Positions 51,452 to 59,694 of a DNA stretch of 64,000 bases are shown in pieces. The position numbers and the translations under genes were made by a program. Source of the stretch: Paenibacillus qinlingensis (GTDB lineage Bacteria; Bacillota; Bacilli; Paenibacillales; NBRC-103111). The stretch covers positions 1-64,000 of the forward strand of contig NZ_JABMKY010000030.1 of assembly GCF_013204845.1 (NCBI RefSeq), read 5' to 3'. The notes under the pieces were generated by a model. It worked only from the letters and a program-made list of their open reading frames with translations, ran no database searches and was not told the DNA's origin. Positions within the stretch are counted from its first letter, which is position 1, and every line of letters starts with the position of its first letter.

Positions 51452-51817
51452 TTACTTTTCAAGCAATTTTGCCAACAATTCTAACGGTTCAATTTCTTTA
51501 CCTAAAAGATGAACGTTCCAGTCTGTGCCAATTAATAAATTATCATCATCAAGCCCAGGAATCCAAGCATTGACAAACTCATCAAGTGGTATCGATTCGG
51601 AAGCGTAATGTGCCCACTCTTCACGAGCACATTGTTTTGCATAGGCACTTTCCGACCAGAAAGGCATTACAGTTGCATCTTCAAAATCGTTTGAAGGTGA
51701 TACAGACCATCCTTCTGCCGATTTTAAACCCCAAACAAGCTGAGTTTTCTTTACCCGCTCAACAAATTTTTCAAAACGCTTTTCAGATTCAATCTTGAGT
51801 CCCAAATTATGTGACAT
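51452..51817 (-). CDS. DUF2750 family protein
   Basis: 121 residues. The family pattern is clear: RFEKFVERVKKTQLVWGLKS, then VMPFWSESAYAKQCAREEW, then IPLDEFVNAWIPGLDDD and GTDWNVHLLG. Relatives are small cytosolic proteins of unknown function, often in immunity-gene clusters. ATG after GAGGAG. It is bounded by repeat copies K and L, again a one-gene unit. Confidence 0.8.
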   Translation of the reverse strand: MSHNLGLKIESEKRFEKFVERVKKTQLVWGLKSAEGWSVSPSNDFEDATVMPFWSESAYAKQCAREEWAHYASESIPLDEFVNAWIPGLDDDNLLIGTDWNVHLLGKEIEPLELLAKLLEK

Positions 51818-51873
51818 ACCATACTCCTCTTTTGTTATGCAATAATTTCACTTGTTTCGGTACCTATATTCCA

Positions 51874-51910
51874 CTAAACTGCCAGTTAGCTTAACGCCAC
51901 TGCCAGTCAA
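51874..51910. repeat. dispersed repeat, copy L (half element)
   Basis: AAACTGCCAGTTAGCTTAACG matches the right arm of copy K without a stem. It marks the 5' side of the DUF2750 unit. Confidence 0.5.
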
Positions 51911-51984
51911 ATACTCTATTTTTTTATCTAACACGTATTTACACTAGACAAATACAAATAACTACTATCCGAAAATATACCAAA

Positions 51985-52015
51985 AACAAGCCCAAGGGAT
52001 TCCCTCGGGCTTGTT
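51985..52015. terminator. terminator-like hairpin
   Basis: AACAAGCCCAAGGGA pairs with TCCCTCGGGCTTGTT with one mismatch. It lies between the XRE gene (52152) and the DUF2750 gene and can serve the XRE gene on the minus strand. Confidence 0.7.
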
Positions 52016-52151
52016 GTTCACCAGTGCTTTTGGGTAAACGTTATATACCAACACATTCAAACTAATATTTAATATTTATAAACAATTTTATATATTAGGA
52101 TGTAAATTATTAGAAAATTATTTATGGATCACTTCTTACTTATCAATAATA

Positions 52152-52499
52152 TTAGGTTATGTTGCGCTTCTTTTTAAGTTTTACTATTTCAAAAGCTTCT
52201 ATTTGATTTTCGCTGTCCAACTCTCTAAAAGCACTAATTAACTCTTGTTCTAAGTAACTAAGCTCGGAATTTGATATTTTATTTTCTGATTTTTTTTGAC
52301 TCTCTGTGTTTAATAACCAATCAAGTGAACACTCAAATGTAGAATATATAGAAACCACAGTTTCTACAGAAGGATTACATTTTCCTGATTCTATATCACT
52401 CAAACTGCCCTGTGATACCCCTATTAACTTTGCAAATTCAATTTGATTTAGGTCATGTATTTTCCTGAGTCTTCTTACATTTTCCCCAATCACTTTCAA
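52152..52499 (-). CDS. XRE family helix-turn-helix regulator
   Basis: 115 residues from the TTG at 52499, six bases after GGAGGG; the longer frame upstream is not domain sequence. The HTH reads IGENVRRLRKIHDLNQIEFA, KLIGVSQGSLSDIESGKCNP, then SVETVVSIYSTFECSLDWLL. The C-terminal acidic and basic helix may mediate dimers. SinR/phage-repressor-like. The gene region is AT-rich compared with its neighbours, and no phage genes are near. Confidence 0.8.
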   Translation of the reverse strand: MKVIGENVRRLRKIHDLNQIEFAKLIGVSQGSLSDIESGKCNPSVETVVSIYSTFECSLDWLLNTESQKKSENKISNSELSYLEQELISAFRELDSENQIEAFEIVKLKKKRNIT

Positions 52500-52623
52500 A
52501 GAAATCCCTCCAAATGGATACGAATTATGACAAGAGTCATTACAGAGAATTTCGAGGTGATTTTTCAAAGATTTTTTTAATCTTATTGCATGATCATTAA
52601 AAATTTCAACTTATAAAGATATT

Positions 52624-52662
52624 AAAAAATCCCGATGTATCAAGGCTTTGTGCACATCGGGA
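52624..52662 (-). terminator. terminator of the rRNA/tRNA methyltransferase gene
   Basis: On the minus strand TCCCGATGT pairs with ACATCGGGA and is followed by TTTTTTAA, about 85 bases after the stop. Confidence 0.8.
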
Positions 52663-52745
52663 CTAGTCTAAGTAGTGACAAATCTACGTTCCAAACGGTG
52701 ACAAAGTGAATTACAACTCACATCACGTTCCAAAAATGGGTTCAC

Positions 52746-53546
52746 TCACACCATCCGCTGCCTAGCCGTCTCAAACAGCAAAACCGTCGCAGCCATCGCG
52801 ACGTTCAACGATTCCGCCTTGCCTTGCATCGGAATAATGACCTGCACGTCGGACTGCGCAGCAACTTCCGGCGACACGCCCTTGGCCTCGTTGCCGAAAA
52901 TCAGCCACGTCGGCTGCCGCAGGTCCGTGTCGTAACACGAGCCCTGCGCCTGCAGGCTCGTCGTCACGAGCCGCACGCCGCGCTCACGCGCGCGCGGCAA
53001 CAACGCACCCAAATCTGCCTCCACGATCGGCAGATGGTACATAGATCCCATCGTCGAGCGGATCGTCTTGGGATTGAACAGATCGACCGTGCCGCGGCCG
53101 AGCACGACCGCTTTGGCACCGACCGCATCTGCACTGCGGATGATCGTGCCAAGATTGCCCGGGTCCTGAACCCCGTCCAGGACCACGACCAGATCGTGCT
53201 CGCCGGCAAGCAGCTCGTCCATGCCAACCTGTGGCCGCGTCACGATAGCCACTACACCCTGCGGCGTCTGGGCGTCCGAACACTTGGCCAACACCGCTGC
53301 ACTCACGCCGACCCACTCGACGGCGCGATCACCTGCGAGGGCGACAAGCTCCTGAGGGCTCCCTTTTTCCGCTAGAAAAAGAATAGCCTCCACCTCAGCC
53401 CCCGCCTTCAAAGCTTCCTCAATCAAATGGTATCCCTCAATGATATACTTGCCCTGCTTATCTCTGCCGCGCCGCTCCAAGAGCTGAGCCCAGTCTTTGA
53501 CTCTCGTATTTTGAACAGACATGATTTCTATGTATGCATGTGTCAT
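52746..53546 (-). CDS. TrmH/SpoU family RNA 2'-O-methyltransferase
   Basis: 266 residues. The N-terminal substrate-binding part has VKDWAQLLERRGRDKQGKYI. The SpoU knot motifs are VVLDGVQDPGNLGTIIRSAD (motif 1), LIFGNEAKGVS (motif 2), and VIIPMQGKAESLNVAMAATV (motif 3). It methylates a ribose 2'-OH in rRNA or tRNA using S-adenosylmethionine; the target is not known (YsgA/RlmB-like). Codons in 52.8-53.35 kb are strongly GC-rich, so several opposite-strand frames are open there by chance. ATG six bases after TAGGT. Followed upstream by the KtrA-like gene. Confidence 0.9.
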   Translation of the reverse strand: MTHAYIEIMSVQNTRVKDWAQLLERRGRDKQGKYIIEGYHLIEEALKAGAEVEAILFLAEKGSPQELVALAGDRAVEWVGVSAAVLAKCSDAQTPQGVVAIVTRPQVGMDELLAGEHDLVVVLDGVQDPGNLGTIIRSADAVGAKAVVLGRGTVDLFNPKTIRSTMGSMYHLPIVEADLGALLPRARERGVRLVTTSLQAQGSCYDTDLRQPTWLIFGNEAKGVSPEVAAQSDVQVIIPMQGKAESLNVAMAATVLLFETARQRMV

Positions 53547-53554
53547 GAATTTAC

Positions 53555-54214
53555 CTACTCCGCAAAAGTGACTTCAAAGTTTTGAAGACTCGAATTTTTA
53601 CCTACTATGACCAAAATATCTTCTTGCTTAATTGGCGCTTCCGCACTCGGAGGAATGATCATCTGTTCGTTATGTTTGACCGCAATCACATTGCAGCCAT
53701 ATTTGGCTCGCACATCAAGTTCGCGCAGACTTTTGCCAATCATCTCTTTCGATGCTCTCATTTCTACAATACTGTAATCGGCGGAAAGCTCTATGTAATC
53801 GATAATGTTCGATGAAATCATATGATGGGCTACACGTTGCCCCATATCCCGTTCTGGATAGACGATTTTATCTGCGCCAATTTTTTTAAGAACCTTACCA
53901 TGGAGATCATTCACAGCTTTTACGATCGTCGTAGCTACACCCATTTCTTTGAGAATTAGTGTCGTTAGAATACTTGCTTGAATATCTTCCCCAATGGCCA
54001 CAACCACAACGTCAAAATTACGAATGCCTAGCGCCCGCATCGCTTCCTCATCCGTAGAATCGGCTTGAACCGCATGAGTCACATAAGCGGAAACGTCTTG
54101 AACCGTCTCTTCGTCTTGATCAATGGCAAGAACCTCGAATCCTAGTTGTGATAACGTCTTAGCGACAGCTGAACCAAATCTCCCCATCCCAATAACCGCG
54201 AATTGTTTTCTCAC
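53555..54214 (-). CDS. KtrA/TrkA-type potassium channel regulatory protein
   Basis: 219 residues. The RCK_N Rossmann domain has FAVIGMGRFGSAVAKTLSQL, the ribose-binding acid in VLAIDQDEE, and VQADSTDEEAMRALGI. An RCK_C domain follows from about residue 140, with SIVEMRASKEMIGKSLREL. It forms an octameric ring gating a KtrB-type K+ channel in response to ATP/ADP or c-di-AMP. No channel gene is beside it, as with the KtrC type. The start is GTG, nine bases after GGAGGA. Confidence 0.9.
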   Translation of the reverse strand: MRKQFAVIGMGRFGSAVAKTLSQLGFEVLAIDQDEETVQDVSAYVTHAVQADSTDEEAMRALGIRNFDVVVVAIGEDIQASILTTLILKEMGVATTIVKAVNDLHGKVLKKIGADKIVYPERDMGQRVAHHMISSNIIDYIELSADYSIVEMRASKEMIGKSLRELDVRAKYGCNVIAVKHNEQMIIPPSAEAPIKQEDILVIVGKNSSLQNFEVTFAE

Positions 54215-54326
54215 CGCTCACGTTCCTCCATATTCCAAGAATATATCCCATTTATTATACCATACTCAGCCCACTGAGCCACTTCACAACAATGGAACCA
54301 CTGTCTGCATTGGCGAAGAGTGGGAA

Positions 54327-54356
54327 GGATGAAGCCTTCTTAATCTGCACATAGTA
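54327..54356 (+). promoter_or_regulatory. candidate sigma-G promoter for the SspI gene
   Basis: GGATG (54327-54331) and CATAGTA (54350-54356) are separated by 18 bases, close to the forespore sigma-G pattern, and lie 33 bases ahead of the SspI start. One base departs from the -35 consensus. Confidence 0.5.
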
Positions 54357-54389
54357 ATAGCGAGAATGAAATGGAAGCGAGGTCCTTGA

Positions 54390-54593
54390 ATGAATATTAC
54401 CCTTAGACAAGCCATCAACCAGCGGGTTAATAACAAATCACCAGAAGAACTCAAAGAAGTTATTGAAGACTCTATTGGCGGGGAAGAGAAGGTTTTACCT
54501 GGGCTAGGTGTTCTTTTTGAAATTATATGGCAGCATTCCGAAGCAAGTACGCAAGAAACACTCGTCGAAACCCTTAAGGCGCATCTTCAGTAA
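54390..54593 (+). CDS. sspI: small acid-soluble spore protein SspI
   Basis: 67 residues with the SspI pattern MNITLRQAINQRVNNKSPEE, then IEDSIGGEEKVLPGLGVLFE and ETLVETLKAHL. It is a minor spore core protein made in the forespore. ATG six bases after GAGGT. A candidate sigma-G promoter precedes it. It is a firm marker that the organism sporulates. Confidence 0.95.
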   Translation: MNITLRQAINQRVNNKSPEELKEVIEDSIGGEEKVLPGLGVLFEIIWQHSEASTQETLVETLKAHLQ

Positions 54594-54673
54594 ATTCTTC
54601 CCTACATGGACCATCACATTGTTAAAATAATTAAAACTTGCTGGGGGATGCTTCGGCATTCCTTAGCTCCAAC

Positions 54674-54717
54674 AAAAAAAAAATCCCCCTCATCAGTCAC
54701 TGACCAACGAGGAGGAT
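54674..54717 (-). terminator. terminator of the Gfo/Idh-ThuA operon
   Basis: On the minus strand ATCCTCCTC pairs with GAGGGGGAT around GTCAGTGAC, with a following TTTTTTTT, about 30 bases after the last stop. Confidence 0.9.
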
Positions 54718-54745
54718 ATTGCCAAGCTGCTACGATTTCATTTAC

Positions 54746-55840
54746 TTATAGTACTGTCAACGGATTCATCGCAGCCGGCTTCTCGCAGCTACTCTTCATT
54801 ACATAATGCTGACCAGAGTCAGACGCATCATGGAAACCATGCATCGCTTCCAGTACGTGATAGGCAAGCTCGCCGTTCGCACGATGCGCTGAGTTATCGC
54901 TCGTTAATAGTGATTGCGCCATTGCTGCAACGCCCAATCCGCGATTATTATCCTTGTAGCCATGCGAAAGTGGGATGGGCTCATACTCCGAACCGCCTTT
55001 GCGAATAAGCACCTGGCCACCGAACGTATTCGGATCGGGGACTCGCAACGAACCATGACTTCCATAGATTTCAATATTAGGCAACCCAGTACCCGCCATG
55101 ATATCGAAACTCGTCACAAGTGTTGCAATCGCTCCACTGTGAAAATCTAATACCCCCGCCACATGCGTTGGCGTTTCTACTTGTATTTTCTGTCCGCGTT
55201 TCTTCTCACTCGAAATTGTACGCTCTGGGAAACTCACACCCGTTGAACCCGTTACACGACGAATGGGCCCGAGCAATGCCACGAGAGCTGTTAAGTAGTA
55301 GGGACCCATGTCGAACATAGGGCCGCCACCTTTGGCATAGTAAAACTCAGGATCTGGGTGCCAATGCTCATGGCCTTTGCCCATCATGAAAGCCGTAGCG
55401 GCAATCGGTGTACCAATCCATCCATCCTGAATCAATTTCACACAGGTTTGGATACCGCCTCCCAGGAATGTATCTGGTGCACTGCCAATCAGAAGTCCTT
55501 TACGCTTAGCAACCTCCAAAATTTGCAGCCCTTCCTCCCGCGTTACAGCGAGCGGCTTTTCGACATAAGCATGTTTACCTGCTTCTAGAATTTGAATACA
55601 GACTGCCGCATGTACAGCCGGAATCGTCAAATTAATCACGATATCCACTTGTGGATCAGCTAATAATTGTTCTACTGTGTACGCATGAGTAATTCCGAAC
55701 TCTTCGGCACGTGCTTCAGCTTTACTCACATCAATGTCCGCACAGGCAAGCAATTCCAAGTGAGCGTAGTTAGGAATATTTTTCATATAAGCCGCGCTTA
55801 TATTTCCACACCCAATGATACCAACCTTCATCTTGCTCAT
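54746..55840 (-). CDS. Gfo/Idh/MocA family oxidoreductase
   Basis: 364 residues from the ATG at 55840, nine bases after GGGGGA; twelve earlier codons overlap the ThuA stop. Rossmann motif VGIIGCGNISAAYMKNI, then HAYVEKPLAVTREEG with the conserved EKP, and the C-terminal fold with KGGGPMFDMGPYYLTALVAL. It is an NAD(P)-dependent sugar or inositol dehydrogenase. Third gene of an operon with ThuA and another Gfo/Idh enzyme, consistent with a sugar oxidation/epimerisation route. Confidence 0.9.
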   Translation of the reverse strand: MSKMKVGIIGCGNISAAYMKNIPNYAHLELLACADIDVSKAEARAEEFGITHAYTVEQLLADPQVDIVINLTIPAVHAAVCIQILEAGKHAYVEKPLAVTREEGLQILEVAKRKGLLIGSAPDTFLGGGIQTCVKLIQDGWIGTPIAATAFMMGKGHEHWHPDPEFYYAKGGGPMFDMGPYYLTALVALLGPIRRVTGSTGVSFPERTISSEKKRGQKIQVETPTHVAGVLDFHSGAIATLVTSFDIMAGTGLPNIEIYGSHGSLRVPDPNTFGGQVLIRKGGSEYEPIPLSHGYKDNNRGLGVAAMAQSLLTSDNSAHRANGELAYHVLEAMHGFHDASDSGQHYVMKSSCEKPAAMNPLTVL

Positions 55841-55860
55841 CGCTTCATGTCCCCCTATAG

Positions 55861-56493
55861 TTAGCGTGTTGCCCAAAGCAATCCGCGTCGCATTAATTCT
55901 AATGTTTCTGGCATACGTACAATGTTAGCCTGATGGCCAAGCGAATTATAATAGACTTTGCCTGCACCATAAGTTTTGGTCCATACGACCGGCATCTCCA
56001 CATCATCGAAGTCAGTAACTGCATGCAGCTTGATCGCAGGGTCCACATGCATATAGTATTTTTCTGAAACGACGACAAAGTCACCGATGCCCGTGGTCAG
56101 TGGCTGCTCGCTGTCTTTCATACGAACCGTATAGGTAACACCATCATTTCCTGGATGCGCCACCCATTGGCCACCTACCATGTACTGATACTCTACTTCA
56201 TTACGGAAAGAGTCCCCCATCCCGCCATGACAGCCTGCAATCCCTGTTCCGCCAACTTTCACCGCATGAATGAGAGGTGTCAGCTGCTCTTTTTCAATTT
56301 TCCCCATGGTCCATACGGGAACGATCAGATCTATACTCGCCAAACGTTCCTCATCCCTGAAGCTCTCCAACGTGTCTGAAACCTCTACCCCATAGCCCTC
56401 TTCACGCAGTAATCCTGCAAAAATCCCCGCAACCTCCTCGGGTTGATGACCATCCCAGCCACCCCATACAATCAATGCTTGTTTCTGACTCAT
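55861..56493 (-). CDS. ThuA-like domain protein (trehalose utilisation family)
   Basis: 210 residues. The class I glutamine-amidotransferase-like fold is seen in QALIVWGGWDGHQPEEVAGI, IAGCHGGMGDSFRNEVEYQY, and GGQWVAHPGNDGVTYTV. In Sinorhizobium ThuA, together with the dehydrogenase ThuB, acts in 3-keto-sugar metabolism of trehalose and related sugars; relatives may be 3-keto-sugar processing enzymes. Its placement between two Gfo/Idh dehydrogenases fits that. ATG five bases after GAGAGGAG. Confidence 0.85.
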   Translation of the reverse strand: MSQKQALIVWGGWDGHQPEEVAGIFAGLLREEGYGVEVSDTLESFRDEERLASIDLIVPVWTMGKIEKEQLTPLIHAVKVGGTGIAGCHGGMGDSFRNEVEYQYMVGGQWVAHPGNDGVTYTVRMKDSEQPLTTGIGDFVVVSEKYYMHVDPAIKLHAVTDFDDVEMPVVWTKTYGAGKVYYNSLGHQANIVRMPETLELMRRGLLWATR

Positions 56494-56523
56494 GCCATTC
56501 CGACTCCTCTCTCCATGACCCTT

Positions 56524-57687
56524 CTATACTTCACTTATACGAACCCAGCGACGCTGTTCGATCGATTGATCTACGGCTTCCAGTACCTCTTGACACTTCA
56601 CGCCATCCACAAAATTCGGAACTGGCTGCCGATCTTCAGAAAGCGCTGTCATCAGCTCCACAACTTCATGTACGAACGTATGCTCATACCCGATCGTATG
56701 TCCAGCTGGCCACCAAGCATCCATATAGGCATGTGAGGCATCTGTTGCAAGCACACGTCTGAAGCCCTGAACATCCTCATCATCACTTGTAAAATACACC
56801 TGCAACTCATTCAATCGCTCGAAATCGAATTTCACGCTGCCTTTACTGCCGTTAATTTCAAAAGAGTTCGTACACCGGTGCCCGGGAGCAAATCTCGTTG
56901 CCTCGAAGCTGCCCAAAGCGCCATTCGCGAAGCGAGCCATGAATAATGTCGCATCATCAACCGTAACAGGACCATGCGGTGCATCTTTGCTGCCTTTGGC
57001 ACTAAGCCCCGTCATCGATGTCGGAAGCGGACGCTCCTTCACGAATGTTTCACTCATCCCGATCACTTCGGTCATCTCGCCAACGAGGAAGTGCGCTAGA
57101 TCGATAAGATGCGCGCCCAGATCGCCATGCGATCCTGATCCCGCAATCTCCTTCTGCAAACGCCAGACCAACGGGAACGTCGGATCGACGATCCAATCTT
57201 GCAAGAACCAAGCACGGAAGTGGTAGATTTGGCCGAGGCGGCCGCTCTCCACGAGCTTCTTCGCCAGCAGTACCGCCGGAGCAAAACGATAGTTGAAGCC
57301 CACCATGTGCTTCACGCCAGCTTCCTCGGCCGCTTCCAGCATCTCCCTTGCATCCGCAAGGGTTAGCGCGAGCGGCTTCTCGCAGAACAGATGCTTGCCG
57401 GCCTTCGCCGCCGCCAATGCAATCTCCTTGTGCGCATCACTCGGCGCATTGATATCGACGACGTCGATATCCGGATGCGTAACCAGCTCGCGCCAATCCG
57501 TTACATACCCATCCCAGCCGAATTGCTCGGTTGCCTGACGAACACCGCTCTCGTCGCGACCACAGATGAGTTTCATCTTTGGAATCGCCGTTTGTGGAAA
57601 GAACATAGGTAAATCTTTATAGGCATGACTATGTGCTTTTCCCATAAATTTATAGCCTATCATACCGATATTGAATGTTTTTTTCAT
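56524..57687 (-). CDS. Gfo/Idh/MocA family oxidoreductase
   Basis: 387 residues from the ATG at 57687, eight bases after GGGGAGG; eighteen codons upstream are non-domain. Rossmann motif IGMIGYKFMGKAHSHAYKDL, then HLFCEKPLALTLADAREML with EKP, and SGSHGDLGAHLIDLAHFLVG with the catalytic DxxxH-type residues. Similar to ThuB-like and myo-inositol-type dehydrogenases. It is the first gene of the ThuA operon. Codons near 57.1-57.5 kb are GC-rich. Confidence 0.9.
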   Translation of the reverse strand: MKKTFNIGMIGYKFMGKAHSHAYKDLPMFFPQTAIPKMKLICGRDESGVRQATEQFGWDGYVTDWRELVTHPDIDVVDINAPSDAHKEIALAAAKAGKHLFCEKPLALTLADAREMLEAAEEAGVKHMVGFNYRFAPAVLLAKKLVESGRLGQIYHFRAWFLQDWIVDPTFPLVWRLQKEIAGSGSHGDLGAHLIDLAHFLVGEMTEVIGMSETFVKERPLPTSMTGLSAKGSKDAPHGPVTVDDATLFMARFANGALGSFEATRFAPGHRCTNSFEINGSKGSVKFDFERLNELQVYFTSDDEDVQGFRRVLATDASHAYMDAWWPAGHTIGYEHTFVHEVVELMTALSEDRQPVPNFVDGVKCQEVLEAVDQSIEQRRWVRISEV

Positions 57688-57739
57688 CGTATACACGCCT
57701 CCCCAAGTCTGTTTACTCCAGTCACTGGCACTCGCTTCC

Positions 57740-57790
57740 ACTCTTCACTCTTCACCATACACTCTTTACTCTTTACTCTTCACCCTACAC
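57740..57790. repeat. degenerate CTCTTCA heptamer tract
   Basis: Repeated CTCTTCA and CTCTTTA with interruptions, upstream of the sugar operon. No gene or promoter could be placed confidently in 57.74-57.89 kb. Confidence 0.5.
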
Positions 57791-57834
57791 TCTGCGCGCC
57801 ACACCAACTCAGCGCTCCCCATCAGCCACCAAAT

Positions 57835-58210
57835 AACTGGAAAACATACATCTATTTCTGCCATATCCAACTGATTTTTCAATCTAACTGGAAAACATCA
57901 GGCTGTCGAGAAAGTCTCGCGGTGTTTTCGACAGTTTGATTTTTATGTGGTGGATCTCTCCTCTTAAAAGAAAAATCGATTTAAAACAATCTGAGAGACA
58001 ACGTTCGAGTCTAAAAGTGACGTTAATTAATTCAAACTTGAAAAAGGGCACTTTCTCGACAGCCTGAAAACATACAGTTAATAATCCGCTTCCTGCCTCT
58101 CTTTAAGCAAAACCACGAAATTAACTGTAGAAAATCCATCTAAACCTCCAAACAAGCCAATTCCAACAAAATTACCTACAGGAAATCCAGTTATTTATTC
58201 AAACACCCTA
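57835..58210. repeat. mosaic of AACTGGAAAACATACAGTTA-like motifs
   Basis: Degenerate copies occur at 57836 (AACTGGAAAACATACAT), at 57886-57898 split by the MITE with 58067-58079, at about 58131 (TTAACTGTAGAAAATCCAT) and at about 58175 (CTACAGGAAATCCAGTTATT). They occur in both orientations, with no coding potential. Confidence 0.45.
57899..58066. mobile_element. 168-bp MITE with 17-bp terminal inverted repeats
   Basis: CAGGCTGTCGAGAAAGT at 57899-57915 is perfectly inverted at 58050-58066. The element is flanked by the direct repeat AAAACAT (57892-57898 and 58067-58073), which looks like a target duplication. Without it the flanks join to AACTGGAAAACATACAGTTA. It has no coding capacity, so movement would need a transposase in trans; the end sequence resembles IS1182-type ends, from memory. 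Confidence 0.8.
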
Positions 58211-58303
58211 GCTACTCTCACTTCACACTCTGCATCCCAGCTCTGGGCTCTCATAACTCGCTACTCATTACTCATCATTTAGCACTTTCACCAGCTCTGA
58301 GCT

Positions 58304-58366
58304 CTCATCACTCATTACTCATTACTCATTACTTATCACTCATCACTCATCACTCATTACTCAGCA
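58304..58366. repeat. heptamer tandem repeat, nine units
   Basis: Nine successive 7-base units of CTCATTA/CTCATCA type in exact phase, directly 3' of the LacI gene. Related scattered units occur from about 58258. Confidence 0.85.
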
Positions 58367-58381
58367 CCAATCCCGCTACCC

Positions 58382-59422
58382 TCAGCTACCCGCTCTCAAT
58401 GCCCCCAACTTCGACGACTGCCTAATCTTCACTTCCGTCGGCAGCTTAACTTGCAGCCCAGATTCACTGCTTCCCTGCCCAACGCTAGCTAGAACAGCAC
58501 GGGCTGCCTGTTTGCCCATTTCAAAGAAGGGCACTTTAATAGAGCTGAGAGGTGGATCACTTAGCTTCGCTGCATCCGAGTCATCGCACCCGATGACCGC
58601 ATAATCGCGTCCAGCTATCCATCCCCGTTCACGAAGTCCTTGCATGAGTCCAATAGCCATTCGATCATTAGCCGCAAATACCGCCTCAACTTGATCCCGA
58701 ATCTCCCACACCTTTGCGGCAATCTCATACCCGCTAGTACGGCTGTAGTTCCCCTCAAATTGCATAGAAGGATCTATCGTTAAGCCAGCTTCTAACATCG
58801 CCTTTTGGTACCCCTGAAGTCTATCCAAGGAATTCGTATACTGTGGAGAACCGTTGAGAAAGGCAATCTTCCGATAGCCTTCATCCAGCAAATGGCGTAC
58901 TGCCTGATAGCTCCCCTCCACATGATCCGCATCAACTTCTAGGAAGGACAATCCCTCGAATCGTTGATTGACCAAGCAGAATGGCAGTCCCTGTTCCTGC
59001 AATTGCAGTAAAGAACTTCGCTGTGATTCGGTATCTCTCGCCCCGAGAATGACACAGGCATCTACCTTTTGCGATCGGTATAACCGGCCATAGTCCAATT
59101 CGTCATCTGGTGTTAGGAGGGACAACAACAAGTCATAACCTTGTTCCCTCACCTGCTCCCCAATCCCGCTTAGAATCTCTGCAAAATAATACGCGGAAAA
59201 CAAATGCACCTTCGGCATATAAGGAAGCACGACCCCCAAATTCCCGCTTCTTCTTCGAGCAAAGCTTTGCGCAATCGCATTCGGATGATAACCAAGTACC
59301 TTCGCCGCTTCGAGAACTCTTTCTTTCGTTGCAGGCTTCATCGGACCAAGTCCATTGAATACACGAGATACAGTCGCCTCAGATACCTTAGCAAGCTCGG
59401 CAACCTCTTTTCTCGTCACCAT
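58382..59422 (-). CDS. LacI family transcriptional regulator
   Basis: 346 residues from the ATG at 59422, nine bases after AAGGAG; 21 earlier codons cover the operator. HTH VTRKEVAELAKVSEATVSRV with hinge HPNAIAQSFARRRSG. The sugar-binding domain has FSAYYFAEILSGIGEQVREQ, the hydrophobic-sugar motif AVFAANDRMAIGLMQGLRE, and GCDDSDAAKLSDPPLSSI. It probably represses itself through the inverted repeat at 59457 and the sugar operon downstream on the same strand, where a matching operator was not found. Confidence 0.9.
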   Translation of the reverse strand: MVTRKEVAELAKVSEATVSRVFNGLGPMKPATKERVLEAAKVLGYHPNAIAQSFARRRSGNLGVVLPYMPKVHLFSAYYFAEILSGIGEQVREQGYDLLLSLLTPDDELDYGRLYRSQKVDACVILGARDTESQRSSLLQLQEQGLPFCLVNQRFEGLSFLEVDADHVEGSYQAVRHLLDEGYRKIAFLNGSPQYTNSLDRLQGYQKAMLEAGLTIDPSMQFEGNYSRTSGYEIAAKVWEIRDQVEAVFAANDRMAIGLMQGLRERGWIAGRDYAVIGCDDSDAAKLSDPPLSSIKVPFFEMGKQAARAVLASVGQGSSESGLQVKLPTEVKIRQSSKLGALRAGS

Positions 59423-59456
59423 GTTGTTTGGCTCCTTTCCACCCAATTTCACGTAT

Positions 59457-59474
59457 AATGTACACGCGTACATT
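59457..59474. promoter_or_regulatory. LacI-type operator, autoregulatory
   Basis: AATGTAC-ACGC-GTACATT, a perfect 7-bp inverted repeat, lies 35 bases ahead of the LacI start. It overlaps a possible -10 (TACATT) with TTGAAT 17 bases upstream on the minus strand. Confidence 0.6.
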
Positions 59475-59694
59475 TTCTCATTCAAGGGCTGCTTCTGTCA
59501 ATATAAATTCAGAATTATGCTCTTTATTTCGTTTTCGCCAATATTCGACATATACATTAATTTTTCATTAAGAAACCTGAAAAAAAACGCCATTTTTTGT
59601 CATAAAAGCAAACTCTTAATATTGTTAATCTCCTCTCAGACCTTTATTATAAAGGATATTGGGACAACTATGAGATGGGAATGAGTGATAGCAA

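Noticed and set aside
52824..53375. Three long opposite- or shifted-frame ORFs over the TrmH gene
   Set aside because: They follow from the GC-rich codon use of the TrmH gene; none has protein-like motifs or a ribosome site.
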